64,000 nt of DNA from Cloeon dipterum (lineage: Eukaryota; Arthropoda; Insecta; Ephemeroptera; Baetidae): NCBI RefSeq assembly GCF_949628265.1, contig NC_088787.1:14684501-14748500 (forward strand), written 5' to 3'. Positions within the stretch are counted from its first letter, which is position 1. Every line of letters begins with the position of its first letter. Of the stretch, positions 26,544 to 38,861 are shown one piece after another. The translations under genes and the position numbers were made by a program. Below the pieces are notes generated by a model. That model ran no database searches. It worked only from the letters and a program-made list of their open reading frames with translations, and had not been told where the DNA came from.

Positions 26544-27673
26544 TTATGGCCTGAGAGCGACGCCAGCATTGATTTCCAGCCATTCAAGGTACTCGGTGAC
26601 CCTGGTGAAGGCAGCTGGAAAGCCAGACTCGCAACCATCAACGGAGCCGAAGGATACGATACCGATTTCAGTGTACTCGCCATCGCTCTCCTGGATGACC
26701 AGAGGGCCACCTGAGTCTCCATGGCAGGTGCCCTCAGTGCCGCCGTTGGTGTCAACGCAGATCTTGGATTCGTTGATGATGTTACCATAATAGGCTTGGC
26801 ACTGACTGTTATCAATGACACTCACATCAACGTACTTGAGTTCAGGGCTCACTCCGGAAGTGGCTGGAAATAAAAATCAATTTTTACGATCGACGTTGTC
26901 TTTAGTCTAGCGATTAAATCACCATCAGAGGTCCTGCCCCATCCAGAAACGCGAACTCTGTCCCCACTGAAGGTTTCGTTCACTAGGGAGAAAGCAGGCA
27001 GACGAACAGGGGAGATGCCGAATCCGCCGACCGGAAAGCCCAGCCTGACGATTGCGATGTCGTTGTCAATTGTGGCTGGGTTGAAATTCTCGTGGGCAAC
27101 GCCATCAGTTGAAATAACTATGACTCTGTTTGGTTCATTCATGTCATAGATATCATGGGCTCCAAGGTGAGCTTCAAAGATACGAATGCTGGAACATTTA
27201 TCGTGATTTTAAATTTTGTCATTTTGACTATAGGTACAGGTCGTCATTTAGTTTGAGACTGTATAAATCAGGACTGCTTTTAAAATTCAATTTTCTTAAA
27301 TTCGCACCCATCAACACAATGAGCTGCGGTCAGGATAACGGTATCAGAAATGAGAGAGCCACCGCAGAAGCCGCTACCGTCGATGAAAAGCCCAACCTGG
27401 TATGGGAACTGTCCAGGGGTGGCGATGTTGCCACCAATTATCTTGCTGTGAGATGCAACTAATTGCCATTATTATTCCAAACACGTCTATTAAAAATGCA
27501 TTTAATATGCTCATACCTCTAAAAGTTGGTCGGTCCCTGTACACCGGTTGGACCTGGGCCCAATCTGCGGCCTGAATGAAGTTATTTGAGTAAGACACCT
27601 TGGAAGATTAGGAATATCATACATGTGCCTGAGCTATTGCAACTAGTAAGAGACAAACATTCACGGCCTTCAT
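26544..27673 (-). CDS. Brachyurin-like chymotrypsin-family serine protease (A)
   Basis: Secreted S1A endopeptidase, probably digestive. Five exons: 27673-27629 (or to 27623), 27571-27517, 27458-27308, 27188-26923, 26863-26544; 278 residues with the shorter first exon. Signal peptide is exon 1. The zymogen site is SK-IIGG with the mature end at Ile40. The catalytic triad is His80 (TAAHC), Asp127 (DNDIA) and Ser223 (GDSGGP). Six cysteines sit where crab collagenase/brachyurin has them, and the tail matches that family (SFG..GCESG.PAAFTRV). S1 residues equivalent to 189 and 226 are Gly and Ala, so it is not trypsin-like and probably has chymotryptic or broad specificity. TATATAA lies upstream at about 27717-27724. 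The first donor is ambiguous: GC after CAG keeps the paralogues' 45-nt exon, GT six bases later also stays in frame. Confidence 0.9.
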
Positions 27674-27724
27674 TGTGATAGTGGCACTGATACTGCTATG
27701 TTTACCACAACATCCCTTTATATA

Positions 27725-29306
27725 ATTATTACCATCCATATCGCAAATGTATAAGAAAACAGATTATCGGAATTAAATGGCACCAACGACGTTTCGGCCC
27801 TATGTCATTTCTAGAATAATCTTCATCTTATTTCAAAGCATTTATATATACGTTGATTTTAATTACTGATTATACACATACCCTTGATTTTCATTCCTTA
27901 GCGTTTGAACAAGTACCAATTATATCAAAATTTGACTTTCCTATTGTTCTACATATCTTAAAAAGTTGTATACTTGAAAACGGCTCTCTCATCCATCTTG
28001 TCTCAAGACTCAATCAATTTACGAGAACTCCTGTTAGCTTCATATCTTGATCTCTTGATCTGATAAACTCTTAATCGATAAATGAGTCACATCGCTTTGC
28101 ACTCTCGGCAACATTATGAATTTTGGCGATTCTTGTGACGAGAACCATACTTGATGTATTATAGGTATTGGTGCCAAACGACAAAACAAGGAATTCATTT
28201 GTCTCAGGGCATAGAAAATTCAGGTTACGCGTTTCGAATTGGAAACAATAAATGGTGATAGTGATTGATATGTCAATAATTCTTTAATTCCGTCTGCATT
28301 GACATTTTTTCTTAGAAAAAATTCCTTTTTTTAATTGGTGATAATCGCACAATGCAAACTAAGAAGCCTCAATATTCGATGGTGGTGCCTGTGTTGATCT
28401 ACAAAGGAACGGTAATTTTGAATGATCTGGAGTGCAACATAAATATTTCACTATTAATAAAAATTACCAATCTTGCAATACACTTGACCGGAGTTGTGGA
28501 AAATAAATTCATTTTTCCCGTTTACCATTTAAAGATTTAGATATTAACCAGAAAATGGAAAAGTAATTTTCTTATTCTGTTCACAAAAATTTTCAATTTT
28601 GTAAATTAAAAGACCAAAAGCTTTTTTATGAGTTTAAATTTTTAATCCTTTAATAAATTTTAAATTGCGATTCCAACTGGATCTTGAAATTATTTATTTA
28701 TGCTTCAATCCTCATTTCTTGATGTATCGTAAACACTGATATATAGTCTTGTTACCAAATTTAATCGTTTGTAAATTATCGATTACGTTTTCACTTCCAT
28801 TGAAAGACTGCTACGACGCTACGAGTCATAACTCTTTCCGTAATTTTCGACGCGTTTGAGTTATGTTGGGATTAATTAATTAAGTGTGGCACAAAACAAA
28901 ATATTCACCTTATTATTACTGTCCAGCGCGTCTACATAGTGCTACTTTTAAACGAGATTTTTTTCTTTCTGGTATTGATTTGAACGTTAATAAGTAAATG
29001 TCGTACTGTATCAGATATATATATATCAATTTCTTAACTAAAAAGTGCTAAAATATTGAAACTATTTATCTGCCATATACATTTTTCAGTACCATTTTGA
29101 AATAAATAACATCTCTATGTCTTTTATATTCATCCGTAACACATTTTTAAACTTTGATTAAAAGAGGTTAATTCTACCTATATCCACCAACATTTCTATA
29201 CTATTTTTTTGCTATTGTCAGTTTAACGATGGTCGCATAATTAATAAAAATAAATTGGGCTGTTTGTTTAATTTTAGTTTTATTTCAATCTGAAATAAGT
29301 GACATC
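27725..29306. other. Intergenic, no gene seen
   Basis: AT-rich DNA between protease A's promoter and protease B's 3' end. The ORFs at 27853-28050 and 28352-28540 have no recognisable content. Confidence 0.5.
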
Positions 29307-30596
29307 TTAAGGCCTGATGGTGACGCCAGCGTTGGTTTCCAGCCAGTCAAGGAACTCAGAGACCCTGGTGAAGGCAGCAGGAGCGCCAGACTCGCAACCA
29401 GCAGAGGAGCCGAAGGACACAATGCCGACCTCGGTGACCTGGCCGTCAGCCTCGGTGATGGTCAGGGGGCCGCCAGAGTCTCCGTTGCAGGTTCCCTCAG
29501 CACCGTTGTTGGTGTCGACGCAGATCTTGGAATCGTTGATGATGTTGCCGTAGTATGAAGCGCATTCAGCGTTGCTGATGACGGTGACGTCAACGTACTT
29601 CAGCACAGGGCTGATGGAGGGGTTGGCTGAATTTAGAAGAGAGTAATTAGTGCCAAAAAATTAAAATTTTCTATTCTTGCTTACAATCAGAAGTCCTGCC
29701 CCATCCGGAAACGCGGGCAACAACGTTCTCGAAGGTTTCTCCGACCTGAGACCTGGAGGGAAGCCTGACAGGGCTGATAACGTCAGATCCGGCGGTTCCA
29801 CCAAGGTTGATGATGGCGATATCGTTGTTGATGTTGAAGGCGTTGTAGTTCTCGTGAGCGACGGCATCAGAGGTGAGGAAAGTCTGCCTGGTAGGCTCGC
29901 TGTTATCGTTGATCAGCTGAGCACCGAGAACAACCTCCCAGATGGAAGATCTGCAAAATTACATCTCGTTTAAGTTGTTTCAAATTCGGATATTGAGTAT
30001 TTGTTACCCATCAACGCAGTGAGCAGCGGTCAGGGCAACAGTCTCGGAAATCAGGGAGCCTCCGCAGAAGCCTCCGAAGTCAATGGTGACTCCAGCCTGG
30101 AAGGGGAACTGTCCGGGAGTGGCTTCAGATCCGCCAATGATCTTGTTGGGCATCACAGCTATTTGCAAAAATTCATTCCAGCTCTGACGTTTTGAATAAA
30201 GTTTACGTACCGCGAAGACCAGGGCGCGTCTTGAAGACAGGGCGAACCTTGGCCCATTCTGTGGCCTGAAGAAAAGATATTATATAAGCAGGCAATATAA
30301 AAAATCCTTATCTCAACGGTACCCATTTATGCTTTTAATATGGTCAAATGAAACCGACTTATGGCAAATGTTTACTCTCCTCAACTCCTGTTTCGGAGTA
30401 TTTAAACTGATATTTTGCGCAGTGTTGAATACGAAGAAGAAAATATATAGCTCATGCAATAGCGATCAGTTTAAAAAATTGTAATTATTTGCATTTGAAT
30501 TCGAGAAAAATCCCACATGAAAATGAAACATTTGAATATCTATATTCTCACCTGGGCGGCGGCAACCAACAACAGACAAGCAACAAGAACCTTCAT
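29307..30596 (-). CDS. Brachyurin-like chymotrypsin-family serine protease (B)
   Basis: Five exons: 30596-30552, 30265-30211, 30158-30008, 29950-29685, 29626-29307; 837 nt, 278 residues. Exon 1 is a 15-residue signal peptide ([15 protein letters not shown]). Activation site NK-IIGG; triad His80 (TAAHC), Asp127 (NNDIA), Ser223 (GDSGGP). The S1 pocket has Gly at 189 and Ala at 226, as in A and C. All introns are GT-AG and fall in the same positions and phases as in A and C, which shows recent tandem duplication. The third base of many codons is G or C, unlike the flanks, which fits a highly expressed gene. Closest family is arthropod brachyurin/chymotrypsin BI; substrate preference is inferred from the pocket only. 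Confidence 0.93.
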
Positions 30597-30632
30597 GGTG
30601 GCTATGAGGTACCGACTTGCTGGATGTCACCT

Positions 30633-30640
30633 CTTTTATA
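30633..30640 (-). promoter_or_regulatory. TATA box of protease B
   Basis: TATAAAAG on the minus strand, 37 bases before the ATG at 30596. Protease C has the identical octamer at nearly the same distance, which supports a shared core promoter design and a very short 5' leader. Confidence 0.7.
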
Positions 30641-32440
30641 TCAATCCTTATCATCGTCTTGGAAAATCATTGCAAAATTTTGCTGTCGAGCAGGGACAGC
30701 AGTAATCTCTATACACTACTAACATTTGAACTATCTTATAATACGACGGTTCAATTGATTGATTTAGTGCACTCTCACTCAGAGATAAGGAACATTTAGA
30801 AATCCCCAAAGTCAGCATTTTAATTACGAAAATTATATAATTGATAATATTGATTTAAATAATATCTTTCTTAGCAAAACTTCATTTTGGCGAGAAAATA
30901 GTACATGCTTTGGAAGCCCAAATTAGTCCCTCGTATTGATGTGGCTTATTAGCGGCTAACTTATATTACTTTGCTCTATAAACTGATAAATTACAAAAAT
31001 TGCGGAAGATAAATTTTTTAAATATGGTAAGTAAAAAAAGCATTTTTAAAATTTTATTTTGATCTCTAAGATTCTTTGATCAGTATAATGATACCGCTAT
31101 ATAAAATGTGTAAAATCTGTGATAACTGATAAGAGTATTAACAAAACTTTTAAAGTCAAGCGAGCCACTTAAAATGTCTGCTGATTTGATGCAACGGTGT
31201 AAGGTTCACGATAGTTTTGATTTTTTTGTCATTCCATCGAGTCATATATTTTTTTTAATTTTAAAATACTTAATGAATAAAACAGTTATGCTATGGAATG
31301 CTTTTTTAATTTAATCCAAAATACTAGGCGGCGTCAGTTGAATTGGATCCTATGGAAAGCATTTAGAATTTTCAGCATATTTTTAAACAGCAAAGAGTGC
31401 ATGGCTTTTAAACCAGAAGAGCAAAAAATCTTAAACTGCCCCCAACCAAAAGAAATCAGTGTGGTTCACTCTTGAACACATGTGCCTTGCCCAGAGCAAA
31501 AACTGACACGACTGGCACGAATGGAAATGGTCGGAATGTGCTTCCATGCTTCACAACACGGAAACATATTTATTTAATATCAATCAAATTAAATTAGCAA
31601 ATGTGAAAGAATTATAAGGATTTATTTAAAACAAAAAAAGGAACTAACTCAGCATTGCAAGCTTATTTGCCTCCTACTCACTGCTTGAAAGAAAAATTTG
31701 CTGTTTTTATGAAGTTATATAACTGTATATAGGATAGGTTGGAAAATAGAAAACCTCGCATTAAAAGGTGCTGCTCACAATCAGCCTTTTTGCTTCTATC
31801 TTTCCACGAATTATTTTACTACTTTTTCAGGATGAGAAGGCTATGAGATATGAACTAATAAAACGCTTTAACACTTAAAATTTAAATGTGTCATGTTTAG
31901 TCTTGTCCATAATTGGATCTTTAAATCTCATTCAACAAAAAATAATGGGTTTCCAATTTAGAATTTTCAATGGTTGGGTTCATTTATAAAAAGAGAAAAA
32001 CATCTTTAAATATTTAAATATGTCCATTGTGTTGACAAACGGATGAAGTCAAGGTTGGTGTGTGAGCTAATTCAGCCAGAAATTTCTTTGTTAATGATTT
32101 AAAAACAAATATTATATCCCCAGTACGGTTGCGTGCGAAAAGATTTAAATAACTTTACTCGCTTAGATCTAAAAAGGCAGTCAATTGATCCAAAAAATTC
32201 GATTCGGCCCCAGCAATGATAAATAACGATTGAGCAAAGAGTAATTGCAATTTAAAGACCGTGCTATGTTAATCAGATATTCTTTCCATTGATACCACTT
32301 TCATATCTGTTCCAACAAATTTTTTCATCTTGAAGCCTATGATAAATGTACATGTGTATAGTATGTCTAGTATGTACCACGTAATTGGACTGTGACAAGA
32401 AACCTTTCCAAGGCAGCCGCTTATGAAAATTTAAAATTCC
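30641..32440. other. Intergenic, no gene seen
   Basis: AT-rich spacer between proteases B and C. No exon, repeat family or RNA gene was recognised. Confidence 0.5.
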
Positions 32441-32500
32441 TTCCATGTAATATAGTTGTACGCTGTTGGCGTTAAATAAATAAATAAATCAATCAAATAT
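32441..32500 (+). repeat. Possible retroposon 3' tail, (TAAA)n
   Basis: A GTTGGCGTTAAATAAATAAATAAATC run resembles the short tandem 3' tail of non-LTR retroposons (LINE or SINE). The body upstream (about 32280-32440) has no recognisable coding content, so the class is uncertain. It lies just beyond the 3' end of protease C. Confidence 0.35.
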
Positions 32501-32542
32501 TTTAATATTTAATGAGCATTTTATTTTTCAATCAATTTACAA

Positions 32543-33659
32543 TTAAGGTCTAATAGTGACACCAGCGTTAATTTCAAGCCAGTCAAGGTACTCTGTGACC
32601 CTGGTAAAGGCAGCAGGAGCGCCAGACTCGCAACCAGCAGAGGAACCGAAGGAGACGATGCCGACCTCAGTGGGCAGACCATCATCCTCGTAGAAGACAA
32701 GGGGGCCACCGGAGTCTCCGTTGCAGGTGCCTTCGCTTCCACCAAGCGTGTCGATGCACAGCTTAGATTCGTTGATGATATCAATGCCATAGTATTCCGC
32801 GCAGAGAGCATTGCTAATGCCGGTAACCTCGACGAATCTCAGCTCATTGCTCGTGAAAGGATTCCCTGGGAATCGTTGTCATGCAATATTATTCAATTTT
32901 TAATCGTTTCCAATATTTTCTTACAGTCCTGAGTCCTTCCCCATCCAGAGACGGTAAGTGGTACACCATCAAAAGTGTTGCTGACCTGAGACCTAGATGG
33001 AAGCCGGACAGGACTGATTCCTGGGCCTTCCACGTCTTCGTTAAGAACGAGGATAGCAATATCGTTGTTAATAACGGTTTCATCGTAGCCTTCGTGCAAA
33101 GTGCGATTTCGGGTTGTGAACGTTTGACGGTTGGGCTCAGTTTCGTTATTAATTTTCTGTGCGCCAAGAACAACCTCCCAAAAAATGGATCTATTTATAT
33201 AATTTAAGAATTTGATGGAACTTAATTAACAATAATAGTAAAAATTTTACCCTTTCACGCAGTGTCCAGCAGTCAGGATAATATTTGGAGCAATCAAAGA
33301 GCCGCCACAAAAACCTAGCAAGTCAATTGTGATACCAGCCTGGTAAGGGAACTGTCCCGCCTCAGAAATTTCGCCCCCGATGATCCTGCTCGAGATCACC
33401 GCTAATTGTAAAACGCAATAGAAAATGACGGATTCATAGCATTTCAAAACTTACGTTGCAGTCCTGGACGCGTCTTGTAAAAAGGGCGAATATTTGCCCA
33501 GTCAGCCGCCTAAGTTTAAGGACAAATTTTCGTAAGCAAGTTTTTTATAATTGTGAGGAGTGTTGTGATACAAATTAATACCAACGCATATTGCGATATT
33601 TAAAAAATATATACCTTTACGGCGCCGAAAATAAACAGACAAGCAACAAGAAACTTCAT
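32543..33659 (-). CDS. Brachyurin-like chymotrypsin-family serine protease (C)
   Basis: Five exons: 33659-33615, 33509-33455, 33401-33251, 33190-32925, 32865-32543; 840 nt, 279 residues. Signal peptide exon (MKFLVACLFIFGAVK); activation site SR-IIGG; triad His80, Asp127 (NNDIA), Ser224. The residue before the catalytic histidine is Gly (TAGHC) instead of the usual Ala, a change shared with D and E but not A or B. S1 residues are Gly189 and Ala226 by chymotrypsin numbering. One codon longer than A and B in the YYGIDIIN loop. Intron positions match A and B. Probably a secreted digestive chymotrypsin- or collagenase-like enzyme. Confidence 0.92.
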
Positions 33660-33694
33660 GGTAGATTGAAGTACCTAGCCACGACAACATAAGT

Positions 33695-33702
33695 CTTTTA
33701 TA
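33695..33702 (-). promoter_or_regulatory. TATA box of protease C
   Basis: TATAAAAG on minus, 36 bases before the ATG at 33659, matching the octamer and spacing at protease B. Confidence 0.7.
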
Positions 33703-34885
33703 CAAATTCTTATCACTTATAGTCAGATGAGAGCAAAATACACGGACGCAGACGCTGGATTTTGTGACACTTTTGCCTCTCGAATTGCTGAAATGCTGAA
33801 ATTGCTGATACAGTTGTAGCGCAGCTGATAATAGAACTAAAACAGCACGTCGACCCGATGCTTTCATTTACGATGACACAGATTTAAAAAAATAATGCAA
33901 CTTTGCGATTTTTTAAGCTTATTTCTTTACCATATGTAATGGTTTACAAAAAAGGAAGCAATTTTTTTCTTGACGACATTCCTGGACAAATAATATTTAT
34001 ATTCAATTAATTTAATCATAAATTGAATTCTATAAATAGAAAACCACGCGTTAAGTGATGCACTGCTCTACCTATACCCTGAGTAAACAAGTGAATAATA
34101 AAAAAAGCTTAATTTTTGCGGAGCCAATATCCAATAATTTTCAATGCGAAAAGGATTCATTGGATTGAGCTCACAGCAATGTCTATTTTTTTAATGTGTT
34201 GTCTGTCACTCTTAATCATCTAATAAGTACATCAAGGAGGAATATTATATGGAGGGAAAGCAACAGCGACAGCCTTGCTTCTAGTCCCAATGTTGACACG
34301 TCCTTTATGATTAGCGCTGGAATTCCCTCGCGCCCTAATGAGTTTCCGCAGCTTCCCAAGTATTTTAAGATGCATTTAGGTCATGTTGATGGGAAATATA
34401 TGTTGACTAAATGAAAAAATGCAGTGAAATAGGATTTATAATGATATTATTTTAATAAGAAGCTTTTCACCTGGTTTCAGTAAATTTCAGGAGTCTGACA
34501 AACAAAAAACCGTATGATCCACATTTCCAGCGAAAATAAGATATGGATGTGAACATCGCGTGTAGACAATAATCAATCTTGTTTCGACTTTTGAAGATGA
34601 ACCCTAAATTGGTCTTATCTGGTCCTACTCAGTGATGGTTCACAAAGAAAAAAAACATTTATCAATTATTTAGATATAAAATAGTCTGGTCTTTATCACA
34701 TTGATATGCTTGCAGTAGCCTTGAGACTTGAGACAATCACATAGCACAATATTTGGAATTAAACTTTGGCCTGGATCTCGAATAGTAAACATGACAGTAG
34801 AGTACCACTTGAGAAACTTAAATTATTATCAGTAAGACTATAAGTTCGCGGCGATCATCAAGCGTAACAAGTTGCGATTGTGAAA
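33703..34885. other. Head-to-head intergenic region of proteases C and D
   Basis: About 1.2 kb separates the divergent starts of C (minus) and D (plus). It contains C's TATAAAAG at one end and a TATAAG word at 34839-34844 at the other. ORFs inside (33502-33867 minus, 34196-34414 plus) have no recognisable domain. It may hold shared control elements. Confidence 0.45.
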
Positions 34886-36396
34886 ATGAAGTGGCTGCCG
34901 ATTATATCGTTCGCGCTCCTTTGCCTCGCCCTGGTAACTTACACTTAATTTAAGCTATATTTTGTCCAAATCAACACTATTTCAGAGCGAGGGAGCCAGT
35001 CCCAAACGCCGTAGCATAGGTTTTGTCCCTTTAACAGGTAACAAAAATTCTTATCCTCTGCATTTGTAAACAATATTCAGGCAAACTCAAAATTTAATTT
35101 AAAATACTACCAAGGCACTGTGTTAAGAGATATGAAATTTGAATTTTGTAAAGCTCGCAAGAAGTTTGGTGTTGCGCTTTGGTGTCCTATTCCTATTACT
35201 AAATATTAATGGGGTTGCCAGAAAATTGCACACTTTTTCCTTTACCCTCTTTAAATATTTTAGACTCTCCTGGTAGCAAAATTATTGGAGGTGAAAATGC
35301 GGTTGAAGGCCAAATTAAATATCAAGTTGGTATTAGAATGGACGATTCGTACTTTTGCGGAGGTTCCTTGATTTCGGACGTCGTTGTTCTAACTGCTGGT
35401 CACTGCGTTAAAGGGTAAAATAATAATAATAATAATAAAAATACCTGGACCAATTTCATTTTTAATCTTTCTTTCTTTCTTTTCTTTTAGATTCTCGTCT
35501 TTTGAAGTGCATCTGGGAGCGTTGAATTTCTACGACGAGACAGAAGTAGGCCGCATAATTGTGAATACAAATGTGTCTACTTTGCATGAAAACTACAATG
35601 GCCTCGTCATCAACAACGACATCGCTTTGTTGCATTTGCCAGACCCTGTTTCTGGACCAAGTTAAACAAATAATATTTTGCAAACTATATTATTTATTAA
35701 CGTGACGACTTTTAGATATCGAGGCGGTCAGACTTCCCTCCTGGACAATGGCAAATCAAACTTTTGCCAATGAAACAGGCAGAGTGAGCGGCTGGGGAAA
35801 GCCATCTGACAGTAAGTAGGATTCAGTGTTATAGATTCAAATTTCAATGGTTCTGTTTTAAACAGTAGTGCAGAAGGGTCTTCGAATTATTCGCCGGCTT
35901 AATTTCAATTTTTTTTACTTTAGTGAATTTATTAATTTAACTCCCTTCCTACAAAGGTTCCTTTTTATTTCTTCTTATTCATTGCTTAAAAAATTTAACT
36001 CTGTATAGACGCCACATCGATCAGTCCTGACTTGAAATTCGCCGATGTGTTGATCATATCCAACGAGGAATGCCAAGCGTGGTATGGAGAACTCGTCCTG
36101 AACAGCAACAAGATTTGCATTGGTACAAATGGGGGCACCGAAAATATTTGCAGTGTATGTATATGAACATGAACTTGAGCAGCAACTACGATTTAAAACG
36201 ACATTTTTGTTTGGTATAGGGAGATTCTGGTGGCCCTCTTGTGATTTATGAAGATGATGGTTTGCCGACGGAAATTGGAATCAACAGCTTTGTCACTTCT
36301 TTTGGTTGCGAATCGCGATTCCCAGGAGGCCTAACTAGAGTTACTCGATACTTAGGCTGGCTCGAAGTAAACGCTGGAATTACCCTGCGACCTTAA
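34886..36396 (+). CDS. Brachyurin-like serine protease (D), altered S1 pocket
   Basis: Seven exons: 34886-34933, 34986-35037, 35264-35414, 35491-35660, 35716-35811, 36009-36154, 36220-36396; 840 nt, 279 residues. Signal peptide (hydrophobic to about residue 16), activation site SK-IIGG at Ile40, triad His80 (TAGHC), Asp127 (NNDIA), Ser224. Compared with A-C it has an extra intron splitting the fourth exon, shared with E, and a private phase-0 intron directly before the GDSGGP block. The S1 pocket departs from its paralogues: Asn at 189, Val at 216 (NSFV instead of SFG) and Gly at 226. Val216 is the residue that narrows the pocket in pancreatic elastase, so a small-residue preference is possible. 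The cleft is otherwise intact, so the enzyme is probably active. Confidence 0.88.
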
Positions 36397-37522
36397 AATC
36401 CAATTGTATAACACCGAAAGTTAAAAAAAAATTGAAATTTTAAATTAAAACCCCACGATCGAGCTCTTCAAATAAATTTTTCGCACTACTAATTAACACC
36501 CAATGTTTTAATATTTTATTATTTGCCCTCAATGTAGTACAGGAAAATTATTTATATGGAGCGTGATTACACAATAGATTTTTTTAATAATTTATGTAAC
36601 TCGCAAACGTGAATTGTTTTATTCCTTTTAATTTTTGTTTGTATCTGTAGAGTTTTCATAAAATACACGTCATCTTATCTCTCCAAAATAGATAAAAAAT
36701 AAAAATCTCTTTTTGGATAAATTTAAATTTGAACGATCGAATAGTTGAAATTTATGATTGATTTAACTAACAAATGTTTAATTTCCACTTGTTATACTTA
36801 TAATTTACGTAAAGAATCTATGCGCATTTACTCAGAATAGGTGGCTATTTAATGAAAAATTGAAAGGAAAATATTCAATTCCTCAGTCACGTACTGTGAT
36901 GTGGCTGTTTCGGCCCCGCAGCACTTTAACCTCAAAAACAAAATGTGTACCACAGAGAATTCTAAATCAGCGATCGTTGAAAGCGCTCAAATGCACTCAT
37001 TCCTGATTGTGAGCAGCAAGTGACGAAATCTTGTCAACAGCACTTGCCATCCCTCACAAAAATTCCCAAAGGCAAAAAAATCCAGCGTGTGTATTGATTT
37101 GCAATATTTTGTATTATTGTGAAATTGTGATACTGGACACAATGCAATAAAGACTGGAGGGAATTCCGTAGTTGAGTGATTCGGAGTGAAAATGAGTGCA
37201 AACCAAGATTGATTTCAAATCTTTGATGATAAAAATCAGTTGATGCTTCTGTTTTGGCCTGCCGTCATATGTTAATTGTTTTGTTTTGCATATCACTTAA
37301 AATGTGACAAGGAAAAGTTATCTGCGCCTTGAGTCGAAGCCAGTATAATTTGATTTGATCAAAGACCTTTAGCACCGATAGCAGTTTCGTATAAATCAAC
37401 CATATATGTTGAATTTGGACTTGCATGTGGATCAAGTCGTTATCGAATCGTGCGATTTTTATTGAGGACAGGGATTTCTCGCTTGCAACAAGATAGTCTT
37501 TTGTCATTCGATCGCTGTAATC
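36397..37522. other. Intergenic, no gene seen
   Basis: AT-rich spacer between proteases D and E. A TATAAATC word at about 37391 could serve E. The minus ORF at 37265-37627 overlaps E's first exons and is a shadow. Confidence 0.45.
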
Positions 37523-38646
37523 ATGAGATTCATCTTGGCGACTTGTTTGCTTTTCGCCGTTGCTCAGGTAAAAATGGTTAAGTTCATTAAAAATCTTCAT
37601 TAAATTTTTTATTCTAATTTTAGGCAACGGATTGGGCTGATGTTAGGCCAGCCCGTCAGCCTCATCCACCTATGCTCCGCAAACGTAAGATTTAATTAAT
37701 TATTGTAATTTGAAACAATACATTTTACTTTCAGCCAATTTTTCTAAGCACCGCATCATTGGTGGAGAAAATGCCGTTGAGGGGCAATTTAAGTACCAAG
37801 TAGCGGTTTTGATAGAGGGTGCTGGATTTTGCGGTGGTTCCCTTATCGCTGATGACGTTGTCCTGACTGCTGGACATTGCATCAACAAGTAAAGCGAAAT
37901 CAATCAATCAATGTCAAATTTAACTGTTCAAAATTGGTTCGGATCAGCTTTGCGTTTTGGGAAGTGCATGCTGGTGCTTTGAATTTTGATAACCTTGAGG
38001 AGCCGGGCCGCGTGGTGGTGTCTACAAATATCTCAACCTTGCACGAGGACTACAACGGAATCATCATTAACAATGACATCGGCATTTTGAAACTTTCAGA
38101 GCCCGTGTCAGGACCCAGTAAAATTTATTATTATTTTTTTTTAAATAATCAATTTAATCCATTTATGAAAAATAGATATTGCTCCCATCCGTTTGCCATC
38201 TTGGTCGCAAGCCAACACCACATTTGATTATCAGACCGCACGTGTTTCTGGTTGGGGAAAATCCTCAGATAGTAAATATTTTGATATTCTTGCAGAACAA
38301 CAATTTAAATAATTGAATGCTAGATTCAACCTCGATCAACGTTGATCTGAAGTTTGTCGACTTGAAAGTCATTACTCAAGACGACTGCCTGGCCATCTAC
38401 GGACCCCTCGTGATTAACGAGAACAAACTGTGCTGCGATGCTGACGGTGGCGCATCGTCCACTTGCAATGGAGACTCTGGCGGCCCACTTGTGATCACCG
38501 AGGAAGATGGCGAGCCGACCGAGATCGGCATTGTCTCATTTGGCGTTTCGCTTGGATGTGAATCGGGCTGGCCTGCAGCCTTCACCAGGATCACCTACTA
38601 CCTTGACTGGCTTGCACAGAATGCTGGAGTAACAATCAGACCATAA
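37523..38646 (+). CDS. Brachyurin-like chymotrypsin-family serine protease (E)
   Basis: Six exons: 37523-37567, 37624-37684, 37735-37888, 37948-38117, 38176-38271, 38324-38646; 849 nt, 282 residues. Signal peptide MRFILATCLLFAVAQ, then a slightly longer, Pro- and Arg-rich propeptide ending KHR-IIGG at Ile43. Triad His83 (TAGHC), Asp130 (NNDIG), Ser227 (GDSGGP). The S1 pocket has Ser at 189, as in classical chymotrypsin, and Ala at 226. It shares with D the intron that splits the fourth exon after SGP, so D and E are sister genes. A second adjacent cysteine (LCCDAD) after the usual Cys182 position is unusual and may be unpaired. Confidence 0.9.
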
Positions 38647-38861
38647 TTGTGCTATATCGTGGCAAAATATAGAGCTTTTAAATGATGGTATTATATGGTA
38701 AAATTATTACTGACGAGTCCCACAGTACAAAAAACTTTATTGATTATATTTGATGATGGAAATTTTAAAAGACAAAATTGAAAACGTTTACTACCTAAAT
38801 ACGATATAATTTATCACCATCAGATAAGCGAAGGCCAAATGTCCAAGTCGTAATTGAAAAA

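Noticed and set aside
26569-26790. Plus-strand ORFs opposite protease exons (also 29317-29553, 29677-29973)
   Set aside because: Antisense shadows of GC-rich exons.
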